From contig JAYKKT010000048.1 in NCBI GenBank assembly GCA_036023115.1, forward strand, positions 5,046,001 to 5,110,000: a DNA stretch of 64,000 bases, written 5' to 3'. Numbering within the stretch: position 1 is the first letter of the stretch; every line of letters begins with the position of its first letter. Shown piece by piece: positions 23,298 to 35,328 of this stretch. The position numbers and the translations under genes are program-made. This DNA is from Brasenia schreberi (lineage: Eukaryota > Streptophyta > Magnoliopsida > Nymphaeales > Cabombaceae). The notes under the pieces were generated by a model. The model made no database searches, was not told the origin of the DNA, and saw nothing but the letters and a program-made list of their open reading frames with translations.

Positions 23298-24036
23298 AGT
23301 ATATTGACTGCTTCCAATTCAATTTAAAAAGCCACAAGAGGGATATAATTGTCACATTTACATACGATAACATAAGTATGTAATCACTCTTATGGTTGAT
23401 TAATCGCCTATAAGTTTGTGTTATGGGAGAGCATTGGGCTATGATCACATATATTTTTCAAGAGAGCAATCATCCTTGAGAGAGATCTCTTGGGATCTAT
23501 ATGTAGATGAGTTCTTCCCTGAATGAGCATAAGTGCTCAATAAAATTCTTTGAATGATTATTAAATCATTAAGGTTCTAATCGGATGCATTATTATTTTC
23601 TATAAGAAAATTTTTACAACTGCATAGACCTTCTATGATCACCGAATTTTTCAGCCACCATCTCTAAGCAAAATATTCTCGAATATTGTTTGTACACATA
23701 TTGATTACAAATTTTGGATATGAGTGAGATTGATAAAAAAATAAGTAAGGATGAAACCCAACACAAAACCGAACCTGTCTGTGACAAAAATATTACGACA
23801 GATGTTTAGTAAAACTATCCTAACTCAGTCCATATGTATCAAAATACCTCAAGAATAGTTTCGTCAGAAATCTAATATCCATAGCTTTCTAAATTGATAA
23901 TTTTCATAGAAATTAAAAGCCTACATACAAATATACGAGTATTTTATTGAGACTTTTCAAAAGACAATTTTGAGTTGAAATTGTTTTGAAATAACTCTGG
24001 ATTTTGAATCACTCTTGCTAAGTATCTAGGTTGATG

Positions 24037-24135
24037 CTTGAGGGCTGGTTGAAGAAGTCCTATGTCGAGAAGAACCTACTTTACCATATCGCCGAATAGT
24101 GAGGTAAATATCTTTGCAAGTTTGAGTAAACTTGT
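24037..24135 (+). promoter_or_regulatory. U5 two-hairpin module, LTR A
   Basis: The first stem is degraded (CTTGAGGGCTGGTTGAAG, 24037-24054). The second, GCAAGTTTGAGTAAACTTGT (24116-24135), is intact with swapped A/T pairs. Confidence 0.6.
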
Positions 24136-24214
24136 TGGCACGCTTACACACGATTTTTGCAAGCAAAGTTTTAAGTCCATACCAGACAAAAGAATTTTCT
24201 TTACAAAAATAAAA

Positions 24215-24233
24215 TGGCACGCCGAGTGGGACT
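24215..24233 (+). promoter_or_regulatory. Primer-binding-like site after LTR A
   Basis: TGGCACGCCGAGTGGGACT, three differences from the site of element C. It marks LTR A as a 5' LTR. Confidence 0.65.
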
Positions 24234-25070
24234 TAGGTGTTAGAGGAGTAATTTTGATCCGACTAAGCTATTTCAAAACAAGTTGATTTTCAGGTCTTAT
24301 TCTAAACTCTTTTCAAAACTTTGCTATAGGGCCAAAACTAGCATACATCATGTCAAGTTCGAAAAGTTCCTTTAGAGATGTGTCAAGTGAGACCTCCTCA
24401 AGCTCTACAAATTGGTTTTCGAAAACAACCCAAAGCTCTTTTAAACCACTATCTCAAGCCTAAGAGAATAGTATCACCTTTTTAAAAAGAGAATTGAGAG
24501 AGTTACAAATTGAAAGGGAGGTTACTGCCCTAAGCTAGGAGGCCGATGTAGTCGAGTCATGTTGTTACCATGAGAAATAACCTCAGGTTCATAGGAAGAC
24601 AAACCATGCCTGGAGAACAAAACCGACAACAAAATTTGATGAAAGATATAAGCTCGCAAAATTAGCAAGTGTTAGGATTGATCCATCACTTCCTAATACC
24701 CCTTCCTCTACTAAAAGTTCCCAAAAATGTATATCTAGAAAACCAAAATATTTAGAAAATATTCAAAAATTAAAAATAATTGAAAGTGAAAATTCAGAAA
24801 AGAGAAACAAAAGAAAAGGAGTCTATATTCCTAGGCACACATGTGGAGAGGGGCATCAGGTCTTCTTCACTTAAGTCACCCTAAAAATTTCAAAAACATA
24901 CGGGTTTCATTCTCTTGAGCACCACTTTACACACTCCAAAGGTTTTTTCTCCAAAAGAAACAAACACAGAGAAAAATTAATGTTGCATGAGTCTATGGTT
25001 GAAGAATGGAGGTCAAGATTGAGCAAAACAAAGGAAGCTCGAAGCCATGCATAAGGTAGAGCCACCTCGG

Positions 25071-25615
25071 CACTCCCACAAGAAAGCTTGCTCTTACCAT
25101 GGGAAGGTAGTTAAGCTCGAAAAAGGTATTCCTAAAACTCATTCCCTTTAAAACTCCCTACTCGATCCTCCATTTCTTCGTATAGGATTGATAAATCATT
25201 CACATGCATTTCATGCATCAAATCACACTCATGCACCCACAAACCCACTGTCAAAAAATGCGGATTTCCAAGGCGCGCCGAAAGTTCTGCATCAATAAAA
25301 AGAATTTCAAAATAAAAAACAAAACAAAATAAAATTCAAAACTTGGTAGACATGGTTACTCCTAAGTCACATATCAATATCCTAAGTACACCTAACCCTA
25401 CCATGCATAAAAAAATTCCTTTGAGCCTAGGTTTGTATCATAAACCCAAGTCTACGACCATGACTCATCTAGGTTCCATGCATTCTTCAAGTCCAAATGA
25501 GACCATGAACCTAATCCTGGCTCAAGCCCACATTATATGTGATAAGCTTGAAGCTTCCCTTGCTGGGTTTGGTCTCCTTAAAGACCATTTCCTATCCTCT
25601 CTTATTGTGTCATGA
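25071..25615 (+). pseudogene. Gag-like remnant shared with element C
   Basis: Nucleotides from about 25071 (CACAAGAAAGCTTGCTC) parallel 17643-17715 of element C with several frame breaks. The open part 25343-25615 is 90 aa. No enzyme motif is visible. It indicates that the A-B and C elements belong to one lineage. Confidence 0.5.
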
Positions 25616-27561
25616 GAGTATGAGCCTTTGGGCTCCCCTTCCCTATGAGTGCACCACATTCTTTGTGTGTGACCATATCCACACCTACGCCAACCTTGGA
25701 CTCATGTCCAAGTCCATGCATGCCTAATGTATCGGTCTTGCCTTCCCATAACCTCTACATATCCACTAAGGGATCAACACAATTTTTCTTGAAACCCATG
25801 CCTTCCTATCTAGCAAGGGATCAACCATGTTCTCCCTTGGCATTACACATGCACTTAATCATCCACCCCTAGGGGCACATTGGATTGTACCTAGGGTCCA
25901 TCATAAGAATATCAACTATTCCATACTTCGGGTGCATATCCTTGATGCACCTGAACCCCCAGATCCTCCTTGGACATGATGCCAACTCTAAGTTTTGTGT
26001 ATTGTGTATAAGTTATCTTCAAAATATTAAAAATCTGGAAAAAAAAGAGAAAAACCTAAACACAATTTTTTTTTCAAAAGAAAACCTCAAAACCGTTTGT
26101 CAAAAGGATGCCAATCCTCTTAAGGATGAGTTGGGTGATGTGAATCTACATGAACTTTCTCAAATTCAATAAAATATTGGATTTAAGCAAACACTCAAGT
26201 TCTCTAGAAGGTGACCCCTTAGGGGTTAACATAAGAGTCAATCTAATCCTAAATGCATCACAAGCTAGGGTCGTATCATGCATATTTCTAGGTCATGTAA
26301 AAAATCAAGATGTCCAATGACATAGTTGTGTATGAGTCATTCATGCATCTCACTTAATACCTTTCATCACATGCTACAATATGTGTTGTCCATGGTGTGT
26401 GAATGCTCATGTCGTCCATCTCCTCCAAACTAGGGCATGTACCTTGCATTCCTTAGGCACTTTTCATGGAGACATGAATACATTAATTATTTCATTGAGC
26501 ATGTATTCCATCATCTCCTATGGGAATACATTTCTACATTGCATGCATCCCATGAACATCATTCACCCCTAGAGACCCTACAACAAGCTAGACTAGTCGA
26601 GCTTGACTTACTTGATAAGAAAAGACTCCTTGCCATGGATCATGCAAAGGATAGCCCGACATTATAAAAAACACATGAAGACTCACTACTTTAAGGTAGG
26701 ATATATCATGTTGACGAGTGTAAACACCCTAACAAAAATCCAAATAAAATATGGTACATTTGAAATCCCATGATTTGAAGATTATCTCAAAATTTTGATA
26801 ATTTTCAAGCATCACTTTTAAAAAGAAAACATTTTTGAAAAATTTTGAAGGCCAAAATCCTAAGATTTATAAAGTGATTCAAAAAATCCAATTTTTCAAA
26901 AGAAAAGCAAATCTATCCAAAGTCAGAGTGAAGTCCGAATCAGAAAGAGCTATATTTCCTGAAAGAGGATATGGACGAAATTAGAAAGCAAGCATATCCA
27001 AATCAAGCAAGGAGTCAATTCAGGGTTAGAGCAAGCCCAAACAAAGAGGACTCGATCCAATCCCAAGCTAAATTAGATCTCAACCCAATTGAAGGCAAAA
27101 ATTGATTCAAGGCATGATTTAATTCAAAGCAAGATTCAATCTAAGATGAGTCAGATCCCAAGGCTCCATTCAAGGCGAAGTTAGATCCCCAAGCCATGAC
27201 TAAGGATGTGCTTGGGCAAAGGTGGTTGAGTGACTCAACTTAGGCACCTTACCTAAGGCCACAAATGGAGGTCAAGTTGACCAAGGCTCAAGCCAAGTTA
27301 AACAAGATGGGGTGGCCGATCCAAGCCATGGACCGAACTATGCCGGGTCAAGCAAAATGGATGGGCTCGACCACATGGGTTGCACCGAAGGCTACACCAA
27401 CCCACATGGACTCAAGGGAGTGGTGAGACCACTCTCCAGCCCCACATACCCCATGTGCAGCCAAATAAATCTAGAAATTTTCATGGATCAAACCCAAATC
27501 AGGTCTTGCATTTGAAACACCAAAACCCAACCCATGGAAGGCCCTAAAGGGCCCCCTGAAA

Positions 27562-27573
27562 ACTATAAATAGT
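27562..27573 (+). promoter_or_regulatory. TATA box of LTR E within a dyad
   Basis: ACTAT-AA-ATAGT, followed by GGCCTTGGGGGGGCTGG. Confidence 0.65.
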
Positions 27574-27781
27574 GGCCTTGGGGGGGCTGGATTGGTGGAG
27601 GAAAATCAAAGAGAGAAGTCCAACAAATAGAGAGAGAGAGGAAGAGAGAGGAGGAGAGGAAGGAATTGCCCCTTCCAGGAGGAGCCGAATAGCCATCTTC
27701 CACCTTCCAAGCTTCAGTTCTAAGGTTGACTCTTCCCTTTCTCTTTCTTTTCATCCCTTAAGCCTTTAAATTTCATTTAAA

Positions 27782-27830
27782 AGGGTTGTCATTAATGAGC
27801 TTTTGACTCTAATTTGATGTAATATTCGAG
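27782..27830 (+). promoter_or_regulatory. Shared LTR poly(A)-region motif, LTR E
   Basis: AGGGTTGTCATTAATGAGC, then TTTGACTCT, then TTGATGTAATATTCG. Confidence 0.6.
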
Positions 27831-28787
27831 GGGAGATGCTATCTAATTTTAATCCAAGCTCGTAGGTAAGATTGCCTTCCATGTTTTTGGTTTATAGTTT
27901 ATTCTACCCCAATATACATTGTAAGATCTTATACGCTCTAATCTCCTCTATGATTAAGCTATATTAATAATTTTCTTTGATTATTGCACTACCTTATGAT
28001 TGAAATTGCTAGAGATGATGATTTAATTTGGTAGAATTCGATCGGATGAACCCATTAATTTCTTAAAACTAAAAAACTTTATTTTTTTGTATTCTCCATC
28101 CGTCTGATTTCCTATTTCTCCAACCCTACTTTGCGATTGAAACACGTTGAAACTTGGCATACCCATTCTATACACAAGCTCACTCTTCATAAAATTTATA
28201 AGAATTTTAGAAACATTTAAGGTTGTGAATAAAATTGTGTAAAATCGAATAGAATCGGAACAAAGTCTGTCAACACTACACATCCTACAACAGAGGTTGG
28301 GTAAAAGTCGCTTAACTCTATCTTTAGTAATCCAAATTGCCTTAAAATAGTCTTATTGGAAAGCTAATATCCATAGCTTTCTAACAAGATTAATTTCATA
28401 AAACTCCAGTATCTATATGTTGAGAAATAGTCACTTCTTTAAGGCCCTTTGTTTCTATCATAGGTTCTATCTTGAATTTCAGAATAAGGGATTTCACGTA
28501 TTTAATTCTACACATTCACAACACTAAAAATTAAAACAAAAATATTCTAAGAATCTTCTCTAGACCTATTTTAAATAAAATTTTGAGAATTTTTGAAGAT
28601 TCGAAGACTACCAAAAAATTAGGAAAACTAGTTCTTGAAAATAGAACTAGTTTATATTCTTTTAGGATTGAGGTTGATTTTCAGCCAAGGAATAAACTCA
28701 TAATTTTTAGAAGTTTTCTTGAATTTGAATTTAGTTTTTCAAAAGCATATAAGATCTTAAAACAATTTTCAAGCGCTTAGGCTTACC

Positions 28788-28887
28788 CTTGAGTATCGGT
28801 TCAAGAAGTTCTAAGGTGAAAAGAACTCACTTGTTCATAGTTGCTAAGAAGTCAAAAATCAAATTCTGCAAGTTTCAAAAAACTTGT
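28788..28887 (+). promoter_or_regulatory. U5 two-hairpin module, LTR E
   Basis: CTTGAGTATCGGTTCAAG at 28788-28805 and GCAAGTTTCAAAAAACTTGT at 28868-28887. Confidence 0.75.
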
Positions 28888-28979
28888 TGGTATACTCGCG
28901 CACTTGTATTTGTGAATTGAGTTTCAAGTCTCTTCATAGGCTTTAAATAAAATTCTCATCTACAATGAGCATACACCAA

Positions 28980-29140
28980 AGTGGTCCACATCCTCTCGAA
29001 ATGTGGTGGACAAATTGGGAGGGTCCCTATGTCATAAGAGGGCCAACAACCAACAATGCATATTGGCTAATTGATGCTGAGGAAAAAAACTTGGTAGATC
29101 ATATAAATGCCCAATATGTAAAAAGATATCACGTTTAGAG
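28980..29140 (+). pseudogene. Ty3/Gypsy polyprotein C-terminal scrap
   Basis: Reads MWWTNWEGPYVIRGPTTNAY, then WLIDAEEKNLVDHINAQYVK, then RYHV and a stop. This matches the end of plant Gypsy integrase/polyprotein ('WEGPY.V..v...gAY.L...dG......N...LKRYy'). It gives the strand and class of the A-B element. Confidence 0.65.
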
Positions 29141-31355
29141 TCTACCATTAATTCTTTTGAAATGATTTTACAAATGGATCATATTTAGTTTCCTCAAGAG
29201 GGGACTAAGTTGAGTATATATCTCTTAGGTAGGAATTAGCACTCTATAAAAAGGTGGAGTGTTTTCAAAATCATAAAATAACATTTTAAAAGTCCTTATT
29301 TTACAAAACAGAGCCTAGTTCAAAATAATAAAATATTTTCAAGTAGTAGGTGCTATTATGAAAATATGGCACACTTGGTTAGACTGAGTAACTAGAGGGA
29401 TAAGTTCTATTTTATTCTCTTCAAAGAAATGGGCAAAGGCCCAATACCTCGAAATCCAAAATAGGAAAATAAAAAATAAAAATAAAAAATAAAATAAAAA
29501 ATAAAAAAATTGTGTTTCTTAATTTCAAACTTTTTAGGTGGCGGTCGACCTACCTATATAGGTCTTGTCATTACCTTTTTCAGATTTCTTTTATTTAAAC
29601 ATTCCATTTCTTTTACTTTCTTCCTAACTCCATCGTTTCAAGGGGTGGTGTGAAATGGAGGAGCTTATAGTTAGTAGACTAACCAATATACGTGTGTTTT
29701 GTGGGTCAGGATTATGGGAAGGTGTAGAGTTTGCAACAGCAAAATCTTATTGGTAGAGAGCAATTGAGGAACATTCGTGTAGTATATGGGGAAGTAGCAT
29801 TAGGTTAATGAAGTGATGTCTTTCTACACATCTAAGAGGCGGTCAAGTTTTAAGTATCATTCTGAACCTTTCACTTTCAAAAAGAACATCCTTTGGAAAA
29901 ATAATTGGGCGAGGAACTTCAAGTAATATGCATGGACGAATGAGAGCACTTAGGGCAGCCAGCCTTCATGAAATCTCCTAAAGAGGGATATCTATAAACA
30001 CCCAAAATATCGTCCTCTAAAGCAAAAGTTTGTAATACATAATTAAAGACTAAATTGTAATTCTTTCTTTAAAGAATCCACTATTCATTTCAATCAAAAG
30101 ATAAAAATGCATAGGTACATCATGAATATGCTCATAACATCATTGACAAGGGTACAATATTATCAATCAATTTTTTATAGTAGTTACACAAATTTGTTCA
30201 AGAAAAATAAAAAAGGTCAACAAGATACAAATAACAAATACATGAATCAAGCTGCCATGATACACATATCAATTTAACAATATACTACAAACATGTAAAC
30301 ACCTAAAATTTTCCAAAAAAAAATTGTTTTTTTCAAAAGTTTTCCTTTATAGCGAAGTTATAGTTGTTGGTCTTTTAAGGATTTTTTCAACAACGATACC
30401 TTAAGCAAGTTCATTTCTAACCCAAAATTTTGTGGGAACATCAAAATGAGGGTTAATTTGAGCCTCACCAAAAAAATCAAATTCTAAAAACCCAAAAATG
30501 ACTATTTTACCCTTAAGGTTTTAGAAGCGAAGTTTCATTGTTTCAAATGTATTTCTTCCAAATAAGGGGTTGCAAAAGTTAAAAAAGAGCATTTGAAATC
30601 AAAATAAGTTTTAACCACAAAACATTTACCAAATAATCGTTTTACCCCTATGAAATATTTGAATTAAGAAAACAAAAAAAATAAAGAAGCTTAAAATATG
30701 GTGGAGAAGGAGCAAGACCTCAGAAGACTCAAGTTGAGTGATAACTGAAAACCACGTAAAGCATCAAGTAAAAAGTTTAAAATACCCCTGACCAAGAAAG
30801 ATCCTACACCAACGAACCCTACATCCATTAGAAGGTTAAAATAGTCCAAAAAAGGTTAAAGAGATCGATCCACGGAGTGGGGAAGGACAAAATCTATGAG
30901 GTAAAAAGTCTAAAATACCTCGGAGTAAGCAAGATCCTACACCCATCAGAAAGTTAAAATGATCTAGAAAGCTTAAAGAGATCAAGCCATGCAGCAGAAA
31001 AGAGTAAAAACACCATCATTGACTACCATGCGTGTGACCACGGGCATCCCATGCAGCCACCATGAACTGCACACAAGCCACCACATGTCAACAAAAAACA
31101 AGCGCGGGCTCACTACGTGCTTGGTAAGACCCCCCGACACCTGGTGGAACCCCCTTGGCCCCTGCGTGCCTTCCATGCAAATCGCCTCCCATATACTTAA
31201 TCCTTCTCCAAACATGTCAAAACCGTGCATACTTGTCCCCAACATATGGCACATGAGCTCATCTGCCCTTCCTACATGAGGGTACCTCTAAATGCATTGG
31301 ATTTAGGTTTGAATCGAGTCTAACAACCCAAAAAGATCTAATTCAGGAAAATGTT

Positions 31356-31363
31356 TATAAAAT
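31356..31363 (+). promoter_or_regulatory. TATA-like box of LTR B
   Basis: TATAAAAT at the place equivalent to 13313 in LTR A. Confidence 0.4.
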
Positions 31364-32810
31364 GAGGATGTGAATGATCAAGAAAGGGGATTACAGCCCA
31401 AGAGTGATAAGACCAACCAAGGAGGATGTGAGTGACCTCATTCCTAACCCAAGGAGTAGTTCATCCAAAAAAGAGAGAAAGGAAGAGACCTAGAGAGTGA
31501 AATCCTTAAGCCATCCTCTTCTAGCCCTTTTCTTGTTTGTTCATATTGAAATCTTGGAGTTATTGTCTCTAATCCTTTGTAAGCTCAATAATAACAGAAA
31601 TTTGGTGGAATATCATTACAAAGGAGGGTCATATCAGTATGAAGGTATAAAAGGAGAGGCTCATAGGTAAGAAGAATCCACTACTTTCGCAAGATCTCAT
31701 TTCTTGTATCGCAATATACTCTATATCTTATACGTTATCATATATTTTATACTTATGTATTATATTATCCCTTCTCTCCTTTCTTCGATGTATTGATTGC
31801 TTCCAATTTAATTCAAAAAGACATAAGAAAGACATAGCTACCACATTTATATATGATGACATGAATATATAATCACTCTTATGGTGGATTAATCACTCAT
31901 AAGTTTGTTTTATGGGAGGGCATTGTGCTATGCATATATTTTTCAAGAGAGCAACCCTCCTCGAAAGAGATGTGTGGGGATCTATATGTAGATGAGTTCA
32001 TCTCCGAACGAGCATAAGTCCTCAATAAATTTTTTTGAATGATCACTAAATCATTAAGGCTCTAACCGAATGCATCATTATTTTCTATAAGAAAATTTAT
32101 ATAGATTTCAGCATATTGTATGATCTTTGAATTTAATAGCCACTATATCTAAGCAAAATATTCCAAAATTTTGTCTGTGAGTGGTAAACATACCGTCCAA
32201 TATCTAGTAAAATTTTAGCAAATTTTAGACTTGAGTGAGATTGATTTAAAAAATCAGTAAAGATCGTACTCAACCCAAAACCAAAATTGTCTGTGACAAA
32301 AATCCTGCGACACATGTTTAATAAAACCATCTTAACTCAGCCCGTAGGTATCCAAATACCTCAAGAATAGCTTTTTAGAAAGCTATCCATAACTTTTTAA
32401 ATTGATAATTTTTATAGAAATCGAAAGGCTATGAATAGAGATACGAGTGTTTTACTGAGAATTTATATCTTAGTCATAAATATTGTCTAAATTTTGAGAA
32501 TAACATTCAGTTATAAGTTTTTCTCACATTTTTATTTGATCTCAAAAAACTCAAAATACAAATAAAAATTTACAATAAAACTTTATACCTAGTTCTTACT
32601 CAAGTAAAATTTTTGAGATTTTTGGATTCCCATAAAGTAGCTAAAAAATATAAACTCTGACACTATAAAAGAAAACCAATTCTGTTTTCAAACAACTAGA
32701 TCTTGTTTGGCTAAGTTAAATCGATGTCCTTCTGAAAAGGTAGTTTTGACGAAATTATTTTGAGAAAACTCGAATTTTGAAATCACTCTTCCTAAACATC
32801 TAGGTTGACC

Positions 32811-32910
32811 CTTCAGCATCGGTTTAAGAAGGTCGATGTCGACAAGAACCTACTTTCCCACAATCGCCGAATACTTAAATAAATCTCTTTGCAAGTTTGA
32901 GTAAACTTGT
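32811..32910 (+). promoter_or_regulatory. U5 two-hairpin module, LTR B
   Basis: The first stem is weakened (CTTCAGCATCGGTTTAAG). The second, GCAAGTTTGAGTAAACTTGT, is intact at 32891-32910. Confidence 0.6.
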
Positions 32911-32980
32911 TGGCACGCTCATGCATGATTTTTGCAAGTAAAGTTTTAAGTCCATAACAGACCGAAAAAATTTGTTTACA

Positions 32981-34141
32981 AAACACTCTACTATTATTAC
33001 ACTCCTGCAAAAAACAACCAATATAGTCCTTGCAAACAAAGAACAACAAACAATCAAGAATGATTACAAAAATGAAATGTTTGGAAGTCACCCTTATTGC
33101 ACCCAACTAAGCAACATCCATAATCCTGCAAGCTGGCACAATCCTACAGTCAACAGAGAATAAAAAACGGATAGGAATAGAACAATCAACTGGAATAACT
33201 CTATAAAAAAAAGGCTTGGAAGTCCTTATTACAACCTCATTTCTTACATGGATAAAGAAGGATCTCCTACAAATAGGATTGGTCACTCTCATGAAAAAAC
33301 AGCCAAGAGAAACTATAAAAAAGGGACTCATGCAATCAGAAATCTATTAGTTGTTCTATGAGAAAATCCTTGAAAAAAAGAGTGACCAATTATGAGAAAA
33401 AGGGAAAAGATGGCAAATGGCTCCCTCTATCAACAACCTCTTCGATTTTTCTATGTATTAATCGATATGTAAAGATTCATTTTGAGCCATTGAAAGCATT
33501 CATCTCTTTTATTGAGTGTTTACCTGCAAAAATGAAGGAAGGCAACATACGGAAAATGATCTAAGCATAATAGTTTGTACATCCTCTCTCTCTGAAAAAC
33601 ACAAAGAGCCTCATCTCCCTCTCTCTACAAATTGCAGAGAGCCTCTCTCACTCTCATGCTTGATTGCAAAAGACCCTTATAACTTTAGGAGGCATAAGTG
33701 TGATAAAGTTATTTTTAAAATTTTTTAAACACCTTATAACTTTTTAAATGATACTCGTATCCCTAAAAACAAGAGGAGCGCATGGGTATGGATTGTGAAA
33801 GATTGATGTGTGGAATCTATCAAAAAGTAATAGCCATTAATATTGATAGATAATATACATTCTAAAGCCTCAATCATACAATACTTGTTGGTAGAGATAG
33901 AGATAAAGAAAAACAAAGAATGTGGAGATGAACTCAACCCTGCGTCCCTTCGCTGCACTCAGCCCTACTTACTGCACTCCGTCTTTCTCTTTCTTTCTTT
34001 CACAATGTGGTTTCCTTGTTAATGGAAGTGGTATGTTTTGAAAGATAAATCACGAAGGAAGTCGAAGAACAGCTAATAAGGGAAGCGACTGAAGAGGAGA
34101 GGAGATCCGGACCCCACGCTACAATAAAATACCTTGTATAT
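32981..34141. other. Unassigned DNA
   Basis: No domain is seen in the short frames on either strand. It lies between LTR B and the duplicated region upstream of the lipid-transfer-like gene. Confidence 0.4.
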
Positions 34142-34925
34142 ATGATCCTTAGAGTGCAATACACCCCTTGTCATTATGATATAGAGAGATACCATATAAA
34201 AAATCTTATCAATATGTACCATATCACATGTTTGGTGTCGGTTGATGTACTACTAAAATGCTTGACAAACTCTCACATAAGAAGGTGCCATATATATAAT
34301 TTGAAAGGCACTTTACGGAAGGCATGCTATATTTAGAGGTAGAAGCCACTAAAGATCTAGGACACGCATGTGCATACACACAGAAATATGTGTATATATG
34401 TATATGTATATATATGTGGGCATATTTATATATCAAATGCTATAAAAATCATGAGTTGAAGCCTGCCAGGTGAATGTAGGTTGACCTGATCATTCGGTAC
34501 TCTTTTCATTTTAGGATATATGTTAGATAATATTAATAAAATATATCATATGTATGACCCTTAGAGTGCGAGATACCCCTTGTGATTATGATATAGAGGT
34601 GTGTCATATATAAAATCTTGACAATAGGTACTGTATGGTATGTTTGGTGTCAATTGATATACTGATAAAGTGCTAGACAAACTCTAGCGTAAGAAGGTGC
34701 TATACATATAATTTGGAAGGCATAAGGCATGCTATATTGAGAGGTAGCCACTAAAGATCTAGGACATAGTGCATACACACATAAATATGTGTGTATATAT
34801 ATGTATATATATTTATATATCAAATGCTATAAAAATTATGAGTTGAAGCTTGCCAAGTGACTGTAGGTGGAACTGATCATTCGGTACTCTTCTCATTTTA
34901 GGATATATGTTAGAAAATATTAATA
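34142..34925 (+). repeat. 412-bp tandem duplication upstream of the LTP-like gene
   Basis: Copies start at 34142 and 34554 (ATGAYCCTTAGAGTGC) and end with TTAGGATATATGTTAGA-AATATTAATA at about 34540 and 34925. The copies differ by many small changes, so the duplication is not recent. Each contains a TATATG-rich tract and TGATCATTCGGTACTCTT. The second copy ends about 315 bp upstream of the gene's TATA box. Confidence 0.85.
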
Positions 34926-35240
34926 TTGTCTTGTTTTAAAAACATGATGAAATTTCAGATTCCCCCATATGTAGTGGGTAATAAAGCAACTAAGGAAGCC
35001 ATGTAGACATCCACAATGACAAAGGAAGCCTGATTATTCATGGCCATTGATCATCCCGAGTGAATTCTCTGATTTGGGGTCCAAAGTTCTTGCATAAAAG
35101 TTGGACAGATTGGCAGACCTGCCTAAACAAAGGTGTTGCGAAGTTGTACGGTCAAGGAGAAGTTTGTCAAGTTGTATCTTCTGTTCTTCTCTAAAAATCC
35201 AGCAAAACACACAAATACTAAATTCAGTTGCTGCTTTGTA

Positions 35241-35248
35241 TATATAAA
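35241..35248 (+). promoter_or_regulatory. TATA box of the LTP-like gene
   Basis: TATATAAA 81 bp upstream of the ATG. This places a start site near 35275 and a short leader. Confidence 0.6.
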
Positions 35249-35328
35249 CTCTACCAATGCTAATCCAAAGAAGACCAAGGAAAACAGCTTGAAAGCAAGC
35301 CACAACGCAAAGAACCGAGCGACTAAAC

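Larger units (their letters stand above)
11888..24205 (+). mobile_element. LTR A (5' LTR of the A-B element), split by element C
   Basis: 11888-13745 and 23298-24205 together match LTR B (29993-32980). LTR A starts TATAAATACCC and ends TTTCTTTACA, and a primer-binding-like site follows at 24215. A second LTR-like start, TGTAAACACC, lies at 12210; LTR B has the equivalent at 30294. Element C interrupts it at 13746-23297. The flanks 11883-11887 (ACATC) and 32981-32985 (AAACA) do not match, so no target duplication supports a simple insertion. A TATAAAAG lies at 13313. Confidence 0.7.
26719..28964 (+). mobile_element. Solo LTR, family E
   Basis: TGTAAACACCC... to ...CTCATCTACA, 2.25 kb, with near-perfect 5-bp target copies ACGAG (26714-26718) and ATGAG (28965-28969). 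It has a TATA box at 27564, an AGAG-rich leader (27628-27662), a poly(A)-region motif (27782) and U5 hairpins (28788-28887). It is inserted inside the A-B element's remnant and so is younger. Confidence 0.85.
24206..29992 (+). mobile_element. Internal region of the A-B element (decayed; pol mostly lost)
   Basis: It starts with the primer-binding-like site and a Ser-rich gag-like frame from the ATG at 24350. A coiled-coil-like stretch FLKRELRELQIERE lies near 24480. It continues through 25343-25615, whose start (LVDMVTPKSHINIL) parallels the C-element phrase MVDMETPNACIDIL. Solo LTR E interrupts at 26719-28964. Just beyond, 28965-29140 encodes a typical Ty3/Gypsy polyprotein end (WEGPYVI...AYWLIDAEEK...INAQYVKRYHV). 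Reverse transcriptase and integrase core are absent, so pol was deleted before LTR E arrived. A polypurine-like AAAGAGGGATATC precedes LTR B. Confidence 0.65.
29993..32980 (+). repeat. LTR B (3' LTR of the A-B element)
   Basis: It starts TATAAACACCC after the polypurine-like tract and ends TTTGTTTACA. It matches LTR A along its length, including the inner TGTAAACACC at 30294 and the TATA-like box at 31356. It is 2.99 kb long. Confidence 0.7.
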
